From Cephalopachus bancanus (lineage: Eukaryota; Chordata; Mammalia; Primates; Tarsiidae), in assembly GCA_027257055.1 (NCBI GenBank), contig JAPVLO010000073.1:8079001-8143000 (forward strand): 64,000 bases of DNA, written 5' to 3'. Below the pieces are notes generated by a model. It did no database searches and was not told where the DNA came from. It was given only the letters and a program-made list of their open reading frames with translations. Below, one piece after another: positions 13,580 to 26,189 of this stretch. Numbering within the stretch: position 1 is the stretch's first letter; each line of letters begins with the position of its first letter. Made by a program: the position numbers and the translations under genes.

Positions 13580-13935
13580 TCATGCTACTAAGATTCTTCA
13601 GCCTATTGTCATCTTTATGCCATCCCTATCAAATTTTAACATTTCCCTGCCCTCTGATTGGGCAACTGTGTAAAGATTGTCTGAGTTGTGAGTTAAAAGT
13701 CCTTCTAGGCTGCTTAAAAATAACCCTGTACCCCCTTAATATATATAAGCTGTCCCTATGCCTATCATATTTTTATTACACTGTATTGCAATTGCCAGAT
13801 TCTTGTATTGGTATCTACCTTTTCACTATATGTTTTATGATGTCAGGGGATTTGCCTATCACAGCCATTGTTGAATCTCCAGTAGCTAATATCCTGTCTG
13901 GCATACAGTAGGTTCTCAATAATTGGTATATGAAC
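13580..13935 (+). mobile_element. L2 LINE 3' end
   Basis: Typical L2 ending: CTGTCTGGCATACAGTAGGTTCTCAATAATTGG at the 3' side, preceded by pyrimidine-rich sequence. The 109-codon frame at 13582-13911 is within this repeat and is not a gene. Confidence 0.7.
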
Positions 13936-14047
13936 TATAGCACGGGCCACTCCTTGCTTCCCTGCTTAGAAACTTTGCTGCTATCATTTTCTAAGTTGTA
14001 TCTCTTGGAAGGAGCTTTACCATATAAATTATTCACTAAATACACAC

Positions 14048-14080
14048 ACCACTACCACCACCACCACCACCACCACCACC

Positions 14081-14112
<32 letters not shown>

Positions 14113-14115
14113 CAG
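14048..14115. repeat. Compound (ACC)n(AAC)n microsatellite
   Basis: About 16 ACC units run directly into about six AAC units. The complementary strand is (GGT)n. Translated as His/Gln runs, it creates an artefactual frame. Confidence 0.97.
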
Positions 14116-14339
14116 CAGCCAAGGTGGGGCATATCATTTGAAATGAGAACATGGGCCAGCATAATGACTTTCAAATATTTGCAAACAAAAATTAGTACTT
14201 AATGAATACTGATTCTTTAATATTGGAATACTGATTAACACATAATTTTTGTATGCCTTTTTAATTCCATAAAATCTCGTAAACTTATGAAAGTGTGTTT
14301 TAAAGATCCACCTTGTTTCTTCAATTGGAAAGTATAGAT

Positions 14340-14608
14340 CAGGGGTCCCCAAACCCAGACTACAGACTGGTACCTCTCTGTAGCCTGCTACGAACCTGGC
14401 TGCACAGCAGAAGGTGAGCAGCAAGCAAGCGGAGCTCTACCTCTTGTCAGATCATTGGTGGCATTAGATTCTCACAGGAGCTCCAGCCCTGTTGTGAACT
14501 GCGCATGCGAGGGATCTAGGCTGTGCACTCCTTATGAGGATGGAATGCCTGATTATCCACCCCTCCCTGCCTTCCTGTCCCTGATGCCAAAAAGGTTGAG
14601 GACCCCTA
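14340..14608 (+). mobile_element. MER1-like hAT-Charlie DNA transposon (internally deleted)
   Basis: Opens CAGGGGTCCCCAAACC and closes AAAAGGTTGAGGACCCCT, which are the terminal inverted repeats of MER1. Internal motifs include TGTGAACTGCGCATGCGAGG and GGCATTAGATTCTCA. It is about 270 bp with no coding capacity. The flanking 8-mers (GTATAGAT / AGATAGAT) match at 6 of 8 positions, as expected for an old target duplication. Confidence 0.88.
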
Positions 14609-14609
14609 G

Positions 14610-17600
14610 ATAGATGACCAGCTTCCTATATTGGTTCCTGTAGGTTTTAATCGCATGGATAAATTTAATGGTGTCAAGTTTTCATTGAATATTTTTTTGC
14701 TGCCCCATTAATCAATATACAATTTATGTCATTTAAACTATATTAAATAATTTTGTTCTCTAGAACAACAGTATACAGTTATTAAATTAGAACTACAGGC
14801 AACTTGTGGTTTGCCACAGATTACAAGTCAGCTAACAAAGTTTAAACCCTATCAGAGCATGATGACTTCTTACTCTCTAAGAAGTTGGTGTTAAGGTGGT
14901 GTTCTGAGTTCTTAATGCCTGTAAAAATATAAATGATTTAATACTTACAAGGATGGGAATGTTGGCAGAAGTTTGAAGGAAATGTTTTGTTTTCTTCACC
15001 TTACTCTTTGTGTAGAATTTACCTTCTACAGTTGGGTTTTTGTGCATGATAAATGTAATCTGAGAGATGGAAAGCAGGTTAAACATGTAATTGACCATCC
15101 TTTACTTTTCTCAAATGGGACTGAGAATGAGAAGAGCCTTATCGATTGGGACTGTGAAGTGGTTACACAGAAATAATTACAGAAAAAGTCTGTTAAAAGT
15201 CCCTAGCCTTGCACCTACTAAATATGCCTACTTAAAATGTTTTATTTATAAGAATATGCCTATGTTTGATTGTTTTTTGTTTGTTTGTTTATACTAGTAT
15301 TTTTTGTCTGTGGCAAAGAAGTAGTAACTGAAAGTTGGCAAATAGGGATCCTTTATCTCCAATGCCAGATTCAAAACTGAGATAGGAATATTATAAAAGA
15401 ATATATTGATGAGTATAATTAGATAATAGACACAATTAATTAATCTAGCATACTATTGATGGATGGTTCCCTCCCTCCCAAAAAATCACCTATTAGTCAT
15501 TTTTGTGGGGTATGGCATAGTTATAAAGTACCTAGTGTTATTATTTTCTCTTGTTGATGTACCTTTTGTTTTTTCTGCTGTATGTTGTTATTATCATTGT
15601 TATCTTGGGAAAAAATACTTCTCTGAGACTGACATATAAAATGAAAGTGTTAACACTGAATTCATGGAAATTTCATGAGGATTGAATAAATGAAATTATA
15701 ATTACATAATATATAACATTATGTATGACATGTAGTATATATTTATGTATAATATATCATTTAAAGAGAGATGTGCACTCCTGTGTGTCAGTATGCCTGG
15801 CCCATGGCAAGATGGAAAATGTTCATTTTTCCCATGCCCATTCTCCTTCAGAGCTGAAGTGGATTTCCTGACTGTTGCAAATTGTTAGTCTGGTACGTAT
15901 TCAAAATTTAGTAAATGTTTCCTTCTTTCCTTCCTTCTTTCCTAGTTTTTAATCTTGCTAACCAAGTGAATATGAATGCATATTTATTCAAATACAATGT
16001 GTTGATAAGATATGTATTAATTGCTATGCATTTTATGTGCCAGGGAAATATCCCAAACATATCATTGTCATTTGAGGACTGAGCCTGGACTGAGGCATAC
16101 ATAATTCATTGGAAGGAAAACCCAGTTCCTCTTAGCCTTATACAGTTATTTTTGCTGTAGTTTGTTTTTTTCATTGCAGTCACTTAATTCCCACTGATTT
16201 GTATGGAAAAATATTTGAATGTTTTGTTTTCTACTATTTTGTACCTTTTCTATGTTCTATCCATGGTTAGAAGAAAATTTTTTATACTCAAGGGTTTGCA
16301 ATGACTTGTTTGTATCCCATAATTATATAAATTCATGCACTTTATATGTAGATGTGTTTTTAAATCCTAGTAAAAATAAATTATTTAATATGAACATTGT
16401 ATGCTGAGATGTTGGTTTATTCCTTAATTGACTAGGAAACAGGGATGGGAAGCTTAGAGCCTTAATGTTATTCTGGAGATGTGATTCTTGTTCTTTATTG
16501 AATAGGTGACTCTTCTCTACAGCCATTACTTAAGGGATGTTTACTAGAGGTATCCAACCTTAATCCTAGTTCTGATAATGAATTTCAATTTTATATAGTA
16601 TTCTTTTGAAGAACTGTTTTGGTATGTTTAGCTATACTGCTTTAATAATGGCACCTCTGATGTTTTAAGAACTCTTTCTGTCTTTAACAGCCTTGAGTCT
16701 GGTATCACAAATGACAGAGAGGTTATTTTATTACACTCTGATTCTCTCAATGTGAGGATTAGCAAGGTCAATTTATGTCCCAAGTTTACTCCATTATTTG
16801 TTCCAGAGGCTGGCAAACATTATAAAGGAGTATCACAATTGGATTTTGAATCAATAACTTCAGACACTGAACCATATGTTTTAATGAGAAGTTAGATTTT
16901 CTTTACAGTGGTTGCATAATGCTATTAGTTTCTTGAAGATATAGTCGAGTTAGAAAAGATAAGTATAAAAACACACAAAGTACTGTTAGGTCTCCAAATG
17001 TCATTATAGTTCATTCTTCAAGGTTTACTAAGGTCAACCACAATTCTTTTTGCTATTCTTTGTCACTCTGGGCTTTAAATAATTTTGTCATATATGATTT
17101 CAATAATTTTGAGATCATATATGATATTTGCTAGAGATTTATTACGTATCTGAAGACCTCAGTTTGCTCTTAAGGGAAAGTCCTACTGATGAATCTGTGA
17201 GGTATTTAATCCCATAGTTGCTATGCACTACATGGTTTATTTCAAAGAAAAGCTAAGAGCCTCCTGAGGTATATATAAATGGAACTACAATAGGTAAATT
17301 CAAGTCTCTGTAGACTTGTCTATTTTTAGTTTGAACGTAAAGGAACTGTGTTCTATTTCATATGATGTCTTCTCACCTGAGAACACTGAATACTTACTAC
17401 TCCATTCATGAGCACTTCTGCATATATTGTTAATGAATGTTTAGGCTAGATTTTGGAGATAATCTCTTTTGCTGGATTTTTTAAAAAACTTGTCTCTTAA
17501 TAATTTTTTTTAGGATTTGATGTGTGGTTGATGACTGTTAGTATTAACTCTGATTTTGTACTTTGTTCCTGTATAAAGTGTTAGTTTTATTTTTATTTTG

Positions 17601-18416
17601 TTTCAGAGGAATAAGATAAAGGTAGGCCATGGTCACCCTTAACAGTAAAGTCTTCACTTTTCAAATGAACACACAAAAGCAGCCACTACTGTGTTGAAAC
17701 TGGAGTCAGTTTCTTTCTTTTTCTAACACTCCATGGTACTGATTGTGGAATTTTGATTCTAGGCATGGCTGTTTCATTCTAGTCCAATGCTGCAGTTCTC
17801 CCAAGCAAAGACCTAGTTAGAAATGCACTAGTCAGGGTACAATGGTATAGAAGTGGGGCTGTAGAATCAGGGCTGAAAATATTACCCTCTAAAAGAGAAG
17901 AACATTGTTGTCTTTTCTGTTTAATTGATCATAAAATGGCCATTTGGGCTCCTCAATATAGAAAACATACTAATGACAATCATGTCTTTCCCCAAAATTT
18001 TACTTATTTACTATAATGTCTTAAGAAATTTGAAAAAAAAAGATCAAATGAAAGAAAATATAGACTTAATTTAGTTACTATTTATTATTTTCCATCTCCT
18101 AGATAAATCAACATTATAATGAAGCTCAAGATATCTCTAATGGTGTAAAGGTGATATATACAATTATAATTATTTCCTTTTTTTAATAGCTGTAGGAACA
18201 TTTTATTGGAATTTTTCCTGTATTCAACAAATGTATACTCTTAAACTTTTAGGTTTTTTATTGTTTGCTTTATTACTTTCTGACAAATCATTTCAGATTT
18301 TTCATCTACAAGGGTAACCTATTGAATCTTAAGGTTTTTGTTCATAGTTATTGGAATATCTTGTAAGACATAATGTGGATAAAGTAAGGTGATTCTCTTT
18401 CTTTTAAGATACATGA
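14610..18416. other. Non-coding sequence with little recognisable structure
   Basis: AT-rich. It contains a TTCCTTCC tract at 15918-15940 and AT runs near 15700-15760. No gene, and no repeat I can name with confidence. Confidence 0.5.
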
Positions 18417-18418
18417 TA

Positions 18419-18979
18419 GGGGATCCCCCCAAAAAACGGAATTATCTTTTGGAGTGTGGGCCCCTTGTAGTACATTAGGAATTTGTTCTTCCAGACCAAA
18501 CAGTCAACCAAATTTTTACCCAGAAGTTTTGAGAAGGATGTGTCATGTTTGCAAAAGAAACGTCCTGAGTTGTGGCAGACAGACGACTGGTTCTTCTACC
18601 ATGGCAATGTACCTGTCCACACTGCACTGAATGTTCAGCAGTTTTTGACCAAAAACGGCATGACCCCCTGTGCCCCACCCTCCCTATTCACATGATCTCT
18701 TCCCGAGAAACTTTGTTTCCCTGGGTGAAAAAAAGTTCTCAAAGGGAAACATTTTGCCAGTGTGAGTGAGGTGAAACAAACAAACAAACAAAACAGCAGA
18801 AGCACTAAAAGGCATCAAAATTGACAAGCTCAAAAACTTTTAAACAGTGGAAAAAGCATCTCAATAATTGTATTTCATCAAACAGAGAGTAGTTTAAAAG
18901 TGACTGAAGTTTAAACATGTGAAAATAAATACATAACTTTTTTATAAATAAATGTTTTGGTTTTTGGGGACCCCCCTTC
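18419..18979 (+). mobile_element. Internally deleted mariner transposon, copy A
   Basis: A 561-bp element flanked by TA at 18417-18418 and 18980-18981. Its ends are inverted repeats (GGGGATCCCCCCAAAAAACG against GAAGGGGGGTCCCCAAAAAC). The middle encodes a remnant of the C-terminal half of a mariner-type (DD34D) transposase, including FFYHGNVPVHTALNVQQFL. The second catalytic Asp is replaced by Gly (HGN), and the later SPYS motif is followed by damaged sequence. The N-terminal half is missing. It cannot be autonomous. Confidence 0.9.
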
Positions 18980-18981
18980 TA

Positions 18982-21205
18982 TAAACATCTTGTCAGTGCT
19001 GGATTACCTTTTGAATTTAACTTCTTATTTTCGGGTGATCAATCTCTCTGAGTCTAAAATGCGGGAAGCATAACAATTATTTATGTTTTTACGCATAGAG
19101 ATAGTTTATAAGTAGATATGCCTCACAATTTAACCAGTCTAAGGATAGTATTAGGTTAGTTTCTGTGGATATATAGTGAGCATGGGATCAATAATAAATT
19201 TGAATCAAGTTCCTGTATTAAAATTGTGATAAGCAAAACATTTTAGACTAAGAAAAATATCTTGTAGTTTTCTGGGTGTTATAATTTTGTGAAAGTATGG
19301 ATTAAAGCTGGGACTTTACTAAGTAACACAGTTAGCATGTGTTTGTGAAAACCCTGTTAAAGAAAATAAACCAGAATGTAATCCAGTAGAATATAAATCC
19401 CTAGATGAGGAGAGATTTTTCCTATTTACTTCTGTATTTCCAGTGACTCATCGTCATCTAACAAATATTTCTTGAACATAAATAAAAGATAGTTAAATGA
19501 ATGAACTAAGGAATTATCATTTTAAACTTATGCTTGCTTGTATGTAGTTTTGTTTTAAAACTTCCTATCTAATTAGAATAAAAACTTAAGCCCTGAAATA
19601 AGTATCAAAAGACTGGTACATGTGCCATAGTCTATTTCATTTTTTTCTAGGTGAAATTGTCAGCATATAATTGAGAACATGTTGCTGCATGGCTTAACTG
19701 ACAATTACATATTTTACTTCACACTGTTTTAATATATTTTTGTATTCAGTTTGGTGTGCCTCTCCTCAGATAATTTTAATTTTGTTTGTATTATAAATTA
19801 TAAAATATGTAGTTCTTCTAAAATCATTTTTGTGAATAGTTTTTTTTCCATACAAGGTGAGCTGATTAGTTGGCATTAATAGAGTTATGAACTTTAGAAT
19901 TTTATTTGTTATAGGTGAAGTTTTCTATTGCAATAGGAGTATCCATAAGGTATCACAAAATTGTAAGTTATATGCTCTGAGTACTTTTACCAGTGCTTAA
20001 TTTTGTGTGAGGTTTAAGAGGTAGCAGAGTATAAAATACCATTCTTGTTATTGAAGCAGATGTCTTTGTTCTCTCACTGGAAATTTAGATTAAAATATAA
20101 GCAAATAACTAGGATCATGATTTGCCTTGAGTATCTGTATTTTTTTGATTGTAACAAAAATACTTCATTTCAGTGTTCACTACTAGATGTCTATTCAGAG
20201 TGCCTGTTTCATAACAATTCTAAAAAGAAATGTGTAGCTTAAAATGGATCCTCAGCTTTGCAATATCTTTGTAATGGTTCTTCATGCAGATAGGTTTCAA
20301 AAAACATACAAGATACCTGCTCAGGTTCTTGCTGACCTATACAGTGCCTGCATCCTAATAGGTTATATTTCAGCTCCTATATTTTTGACAAATAGCTGAG
20401 CTCTAAAAAGCTCTGTCCGTAGCACTGAAACCTCTCATGATATACGAGCATGTCTGGCTGATAAATTCTAATGTCAGCCTCTGTGTGATAGTGATTCATC
20501 AGGTTGTAAAATTTGTGTTTGGGAAACACATTGAATTAGCAAGTTCCATATTTTGGTTCTATTAAAATTAACACAGTTTGTTCTTTCGTTTTAAAGAGTT
20601 CATAACAATTGCCTTTCATGTTGTCAAGAACAGCTAAGAGTTCATTAGAAATTGTCAATGCTATCACAAAAGAAATGTCTAGTATTAACAAATAAATTGA
20701 TATGACTACAGTGCTGGAAATGTTTACAGGCCAGTGACATGTTGATATCATGCAGCGAGCTACCGTAAGAAAAGTTAGACATTTGCTTATCAACAGGCAT
20801 AACAGCAATTAACATGAAAGCCTTATATCTTTGTAGAGATGGACAATTTGCTTATAAAAACTATGGCTTATTATCTTAGTATTTTATTGTTTCAGGATGT
20901 TTTCTTTGTACAGAAATACATTTATTTTTGCAGGACTGTGGATTTTTATTTATAAAAATGACTAACACTCTCAAAGAGCATACTTGCTACTTTTTTTTTT
21001 AAATGAAATCCTTGTATTTCTTATAAGATTTAAAAACAGCTAGTCATGTTCTTGGCACTTCAGTTCACTGATTTGCAGTCTTTTAAGCTGTGGTTTTCAG
21101 GTGACATATATAATCTTAGAGGACAGCACTTACTTTTTTTTTTTTTTTACTTTAAATTGGTTTCAGAAGCTTTTTCTTTAGTTAACAAAATTTCCCTCTT
21201 AAATT
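18982..21205. other. Non-coding sequence downstream of LRRN3
   Basis: AT-rich. A weak L2-like tail (TAACAAATATTTCTTGAAC) lies near 19455-19490, with poly(T) runs at 20990 and 21135. No gene seen. Confidence 0.5.
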
Positions 21206-22370
21206 TTTATTGAACTCTGGAATTATCTGAGTTATGTTATTTTTATGTTGGGATAAATGAAAGGAATTTCAGAAAGTTGAACCTGATAAACTTCTACTAC
21301 TAATCCTATATACTTTATAGTGTAATTCTAAAATCTTAGTCTTGGAACAGAACATGTTGCTTCCTTGCCATGTTTGAAACATAGTAAATTATTAAGTGAA
21401 ACTCTAAGTGTTTACAATAGAGATTTGAAAATTACACTTAGTTCATAAGTTCTACTGAAATTTGGCAATGTTTTTGAAAAGCAAGCAGCCTAAAGCTGAG
21501 CTGCTACTTTTACTACTACTAATTATTAAAATAAGACTTTCAATTGCTCAGATATTGGATTTGTATTAACTGAACCTAATAATTAAATTCACTGTAAAAG
21601 GTACTTGTTGAGAAAACAAGCAAATAAATAATTTCCTAGAGAATGTGTTTGTCAATACTTAAAGGGTTAAATATAAATTATAATTGCCTTTTAATATTGA
21701 TAAAATGCTTTCTAAAATCCATTTTTTGAGGCATTATAAAAGCATAGTTACATAACTCAATAAAAGTATCTTACTCTTTGCATTCCAAATTTCATGATAG
21801 AAAAACACTTAAAAAAAAAAAAACTTTGTCATTCAAATGATATCTGGTCAGATTATATTTCCCAGAAATTATTCTTTATTTAGAAACAAAACAAGACAAA
21901 AGCAATTGATTTTAATCCAAAATGTATTTTTCCTTATAAAAGAGGTCCACATATTCACTGTGTCTACTCTACAGAATTTGTCCGTTTTATTACACCACGT
22001 GTCAATTCAAGTTTATCTGATCACTGCAAAAACTCGTGGCTAATGTGTAATTACAACACAGGAGGAGGTATTGCTCAGTTCAACTACTCTTATATACTTA
22101 AAAAAAATACAGAAATGTTTTTGTCCACTTTAACTGTAGTCCAGACATAAAAGTTACATGAACGTTCTAGAAAATGGAGTTATTTTATTTGGTTGCCACA
22201 GTACCCCTTGAAGCACGTTAATTAAAATGCTGAACTTGTACATATTTCCATTGGCCAGGAGCAGCATTGGTGAAGCTTACACTTCTTTCTAGAAAGTGAT
22301 ATTTCTCTGATTTTTTTTTAGCACAGTTGCAGTCATGAGCATTTTTTGAAGTAGGTTAAGTTGGTTGTTT
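21206..22370 (-). other. LRRN3: LRRN3 3' untranslated region (distal end uncertain)
   Basis: AT-rich, repeat-free sequence directly after the LRRN3 stop codon, read on the minus strand. Candidate AATAAA poly(A) signals, seen as TTTATT on the plus strand, lie at 22184-22189, 21986-21991, 21875-21880 and 21206-21211. I recall the human 3' UTR as roughly 1 kb, which would favour the most distal signal, but the sequence alone cannot choose. Several T-rich stretches on the sense strand could act in mRNA stability. Confidence 0.45.
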
Positions 22371-24497
22371 TTAGGACATATTTGGTGGCACACCTATAAC
22401 AGTTGCTTTCACTTCCAATGATGTACTTTTTTCTTTGCCTGCTTCCCAGAGGCTTATCAAAGGAGAATAGAGCTCAGTGAACTCAAAAGTTGGTTTCTGT
22501 AAGTAATTCTCCACATAGCTATGTCCACCATCACAGTTCATGTCTTGAGAGAGGCAGCTGATGAGACATATCACACCAATAATCCCCAGAAGGCCTCCAA
22601 TGCAGACCATAAGTGTTGTGGTGTTACTCTTTTCATAGTCTTTTTGATCAGCATCCAAACCTTTCGTGGTGACATTTACACACTGTTTTCTGTTTTTCTG
22701 ATAGATGGTGGGAATATCAATGCAAATTTTATACTCAGTTGATGGGTTCAGATGAGTAAGATTATATACCTTGATATCAGATGGTATTCGAGCGCTTTGG
22801 GCGGGATGAAAACTTTCAGTCTTGACAAAGGCTGTCCACTTGACACTAGATTTGAGAATTTTAGAACTTGCTTTCCAAGACACCAGAACTGAATTAGCCT
22901 GAATATCTCTTATTTTAATATTCAAAGATCCATTGTTATCTTGGGGAAAATAGCCATCCACTTTAATCATAACAGACTTCAAGTCGGCGCCAACTAGGTT
23001 AGTTGCTATACAAGTATATAAACCCCCTTCTTTTGAGGTTATGCCATTTATATCTAGTGTACCTTCAGAATGGACATAGACCTTGTCTGTCAGAGTATTT
23101 GGCAAGAGTTTTTGACCAGAAGGTGTTATCCAGTAAATTTCAGGCTGTGGTTCTGCAGTAGCTCTACAGTGTAAGGAAACATAGCTCCCAGTTTCTACAT
23201 TTAGATGAGAAGGAAAGCTCTCAGGAGCTATAAGAGGGAGGCAAATTTCCATCATATCCCTGAAATGTACATGCCGAACATTCTGTCCTTGGAATTCAGG
23301 TGGGTCCACACAAAACAGTGAATCTGGCTCCATAAATCGAATGTTGGTTTTGTTCATATTAATCCAACGGATGACACAATCACACCTGATGGGGTTACTA
23401 TGTATGCTAATTTCCTTGAGGTTTGGTAGAGACTCAATGGTACCATGGTACAGGGCACTGAGGGCATTGCTGTTCAGCATGAGTGATTCCAGCTTGGGGA
23501 GTCTGAAAAATGCATTGGGGTGGATGTAAGACAATCTGGGGTTGTTCGTAGCCTCTATTTTTCTTAAATCTGGCAAGTTATCCACAGCAAGACTGTCGAT
23601 GGAAATCAGCTCAGGCATATTATTTATCCCCAACTCTTTTAAGTGTAGCATATTGCTAAAATCACCCCTTCGTATTCTATTAATAGGATTTTTATTTAGA
23701 TCCAAAAATTTGAGATTTATAACTTTTTGAAGAGCAACATGTGGTACTTTAATAAGCCGGTTGTCATAAAAAGAAATGCTTTCTAAGTTTTCAAGTCCAA
23801 CCAAAGCATTATCTGGTATTTCTGTGAGGTTTATACCAGCTATAACCAGGCTGCGAAGATTGATGAGAGGCTTAAAGTTCATATCTTTAATTCTGATGAT
23901 TGGATTTTCCCCAATCATCAGAATCTCTAGATTTGGAAGAGCATCAAACCACTTACTGTTGATCATCTGCAATCTATTTGAATTGAGATGAAGTCGAAGA
24001 AGATTATGTAGGCCAATAAAGGCTCCAGGTGAAATTGTAGAAAGCAAGTTGTGATTAACATACAATTCTTGTAAGTTGCTCAGTTCAGACAGACATTTTT
24101 CAGGCAGCTCAGTAAGTTTGTTTTCCTCTAGGTACACAGAAAGGAGCTGAGGCATCATTTTTATATTAATATTGGTGACTGAAGATAAATTATTTTGAGA
24201 TAAATCCAGGCCAGTAAGGTTTACCGGAAAGTCTATGGAATATTCAATTTTTGCAATATTGTTAGTCTGTAGGAGCAGAATCTGTGTGTTGGCAGGCAAT
24301 CTGGCTGGAAAATTTAAAAGACCTAAATCATTACAATCCACTGTAGATGCTTCCATGTAAATGGATCTGGGTGTAAACCAGGGCCTGATTTCACATGTAC
24401 ATAATTGTGGACAATCCACTTTTTTATCTACAGCTTGTACTAGTGTTGTCATAGCTAGGCCAAGTAGCACATGAATTCGGAGTGGCATGTCCTTCAT
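22371..24497 (-). CDS. LRRN3: LRRN3, leucine-rich repeat neuronal protein 3 (intact, 708 aa, single coding exon)
   Basis: Single-pass type I membrane protein of the neuronal LRR (NLRR) family, expected at the neuronal surface. Residues 1-22 are a signal peptide. An LRRNT cap follows (Cys29, 33, 35, 55), then about a dozen leucine-rich repeats (about 64-365) and an LRRCT cap (Cys372, 374, 396, 419). Next are an Ig-like domain (Cys444, Trp456, Cys496 in an LYTC motif), a fibronectin-III-like domain (about 518-612), a membrane helix (about 628-649) and a short tail. N-glycosylation sequons are at 93, 103, 223, 382, 522, 579, 608 and 625. The tail holds a YSPL motif (677-680) of the YxxPhi endocytic type; NLRR3 has been linked to clathrin uptake and EGF/ERK signalling. 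The frame stays open seven codons upstream, but that extension begins with TTG. The ATG at 24495-24497 (AAG before it, A at -3 and +4) gives the family's usual 708 residues. No frameshift or stop is present. Confidence 0.97.
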   Translation of the reverse strand: MKDMPLRIHVLLGLAMTTLVQAVDKKVDCPQLCTCEIRPWFTPRSIYMEASTVDCNDLGLLNFPARLPANTQILLLQTNNIAKIEYSIDFPVNLTGLDLSQNNLSSVTNINIKMMPQLLSVYLEENKLTELPEKCLSELSNLQELYVNHNLLSTISPGAFIGLHNLLRLHLNSNRLQMINSKWFDALPNLEILMIGENPIIRIKDMNFKPLINLRSLVIAGINLTEIPDNALVGLENLESISFYDNRLIKVPHVALQKVINLKFLDLNKNPINRIRRGDFSNMLHLKELGINNMPELISIDSLAVDNLPDLRKIEATNNPRLSYIHPNAFFRLPKLESLMLNSNALSALYHGTIESLPNLKEISIHSNPIRCDCVIRWINMNKTNIRFMEPDSLFCVDPPEFQGQNVRHVHFRDMMEICLPLIAPESFPSHLNVETGSYVSLHCRATAEPQPEIYWITPSGQKLLPNTLTDKVYVHSEGTLDINGITSKEGGLYTCIATNLVGADLKSVMIKVDGYFPQDNNGSLNIKIRDIQANSVLVSWKASSKILKSSVKWTAFVKTESFHPAQSARIPSDIKVYNLTHLNPSTEYKICIDIPTIYQKNRKQCVNVTTKGLDADQKDYEKSNTTTLMVCIGGLLGIIGVICLISCLSQDMNCDGGHSYVENYLQKPTFEFTELYSPLISLWEAGKEKSTSLEVKATVIGVPPNMS

Positions 24498-24570
24498 CTT
24501 AGCTTTCTTCTTCAGCAATTTAACGGGTCCTCAAGGATTCCACAGTCAGTGTTAGTAAGTTCAATAAGAG
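24498..24570 (-). other. LRRN3: 5' UTR part of the LRRN3 coding exon, with candidate splice acceptor
   Basis: On the minus strand, a pyrimidine-rich run (TATTTTCCTTATCAATCAG) ends in AG at 24572-24571. That is a plausible acceptor for the exon carrying the start codon and would leave about 73 nt of 5' UTR before the ATG. A TACTAAC branch-like motif occurs slightly downstream, so an acceptor nearer the ATG is also possible. Human LRRN3 is known to have non-coding upstream exons, so an acceptor is expected here. The exact site is inferred. Confidence 0.35.
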
Positions 24571-26185
24571 CTGATTGATAAGGAAAATACTTGCATTTGT
24601 CAAATGATGAATGCCATAGAACCACAAAGTTTTTCTTCATGGAAATAAGGACCAGTGCCACAATTGCATTGTCCAAAAATGTCATGCATATTGAAGAAAA
24701 GAAAGTTATTATTTTCTTAATGATATAATTGTAATGTTCTTTTTGAAGATGGAGTATGTATAGATGGTCAAAGGAGATTGAGCAATTCATTTACTTAGAA
24801 ATATAATATTCAAATCCCATGCTTGTTCAACACTTGCAGGAATAGCACATGATGCTAAATGGTAATAAAATAAAATAGAAAAGAAAAAAGAGAAAAATGG
24901 TTAGTACAAGGGTAAAATACCATAATTGATATCCATTAACCATAATTATAATTATTTCATGTATAAATAATATTCTTAAAGTTTACAGTTACTTCAGTAT
25001 GTTCTGGTGACTTTTCCTTGTTATGACTGTACTTAATAATTCTTGGTCAACACATTGGAGGCTGAGAAATTTATTCTTCAAAAGACTGAGGTTTCATTAT
25101 TATGATGTTATTATGATGTTTATGTTTCCAGAATTTTTATTTCAAATCTTATCTTGTAATTTTGTTTGTTATAATTTTCATTGTCTTTGGCAATTAGTTA
25201 TAGGGCTAAAAGGGGGAAACAACTTTTCAATGGTGATGGCTTTTTTATTTACCTCATAGAGAGGCAAAATTAAAAGCCTATAAATAAATGATACTGTTCA
25301 GTTACAAGTAAAAGAGTTATACTGTAGTTCTTTGGGCCTCCGGGAGACAGAACTTGGAGACAAAATTATAAAATGATTGTTAAATAAACTAGATGTAGTA
25401 GTATTTAACTATACAGTTTCATTCATATTTCTCTCTGTTATCTCCTTTGTATAAAATGACTTGAGTTTTGTGGTCTCTGGAAGAAATTAAGTCTAACTTG
25501 CTATAGATGTATGTACATCTTTATTATTCTTAATAATAGTTCAGATGAATGTTTGACTGTTTTGTTTTTCCCTGAGAATAACTTACATTCCATTATTGAC
25601 TAGCAATAAAAAAAATAACTGTATTTCATTAGTAAAACAAAAACTTAGATTTTTTTTAATGAATGCTGATGTCTTTATCACAGAAAAATAACTAGTTCTA
25701 GGTCGCAATTTTGATATGTGTTGTGTTTTAAAATACCACACTAATTTTAGGTATATCCACCATTCAGTTGGACTGCTGGTGAGCTCTCCCTTCAAGTGTA
25801 TGGGAGAGCTGGAGCACGACTACACTCTCTATTCTGGGGCTTTTTGACTACCAGCAATAATGGCCTAGTGAACAGTCAGCTTGTAAATACTACTCCTTCT
25901 TGCGTGTCTGCCCAAAGTTGACCTCCGTAATGGCATTGTTGATTAGAATAAGTTGGGTTCTTCAGTGACAAAGATATGGTAAATATATTTGGTGATGTCC
26001 TCTCTAATGAGAGATAGAAACATTCCTTTTGTAAGTTAAAAAAAAAAAACCTTTGTTTTCAAAACTGTAAATCATTTAGTTCAGTCACCAAATATGGCTC
26101 TTATCCTTTATTTTCAGAAGTGTGATTTTTGTCTAAAAAAATGAATTATGAGGTTCAGATAACTACTAAGTTACCTTGAATTAAA
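24571..26185. other. Proposed LRRN3 intron, no repeats recognised
   Basis: AT-rich unique sequence directly upstream of the coding exon. No exon or repeat can be named. Confidence 0.5.
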
Positions 26186-26189
26186 AGTC

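Noticed and set aside
13930..14202. Frame with a His-rich and Gln-rich run
   Set aside because: Translation of the (ACC)(AAC) microsatellite.
18483..18769. Small frames resembling a transposase gene
   Set aside because: Real mariner homology, but broken across frames, lacking the N-terminal half and a catalytic residue, so annotated as part of the transposon.
22521..23991. Plus-strand open frames of 62-73 codons opposite LRRN3
   Set aside because: Antisense shadows of a long conserved coding region, with no domain or codon signal of their own.
24498..24518. Seven-codon upstream extension of the LRRN3 frame
   Set aside because: It begins with TTG, not ATG, so the first real start is 24495-24497, which gives the family's 708 residues.
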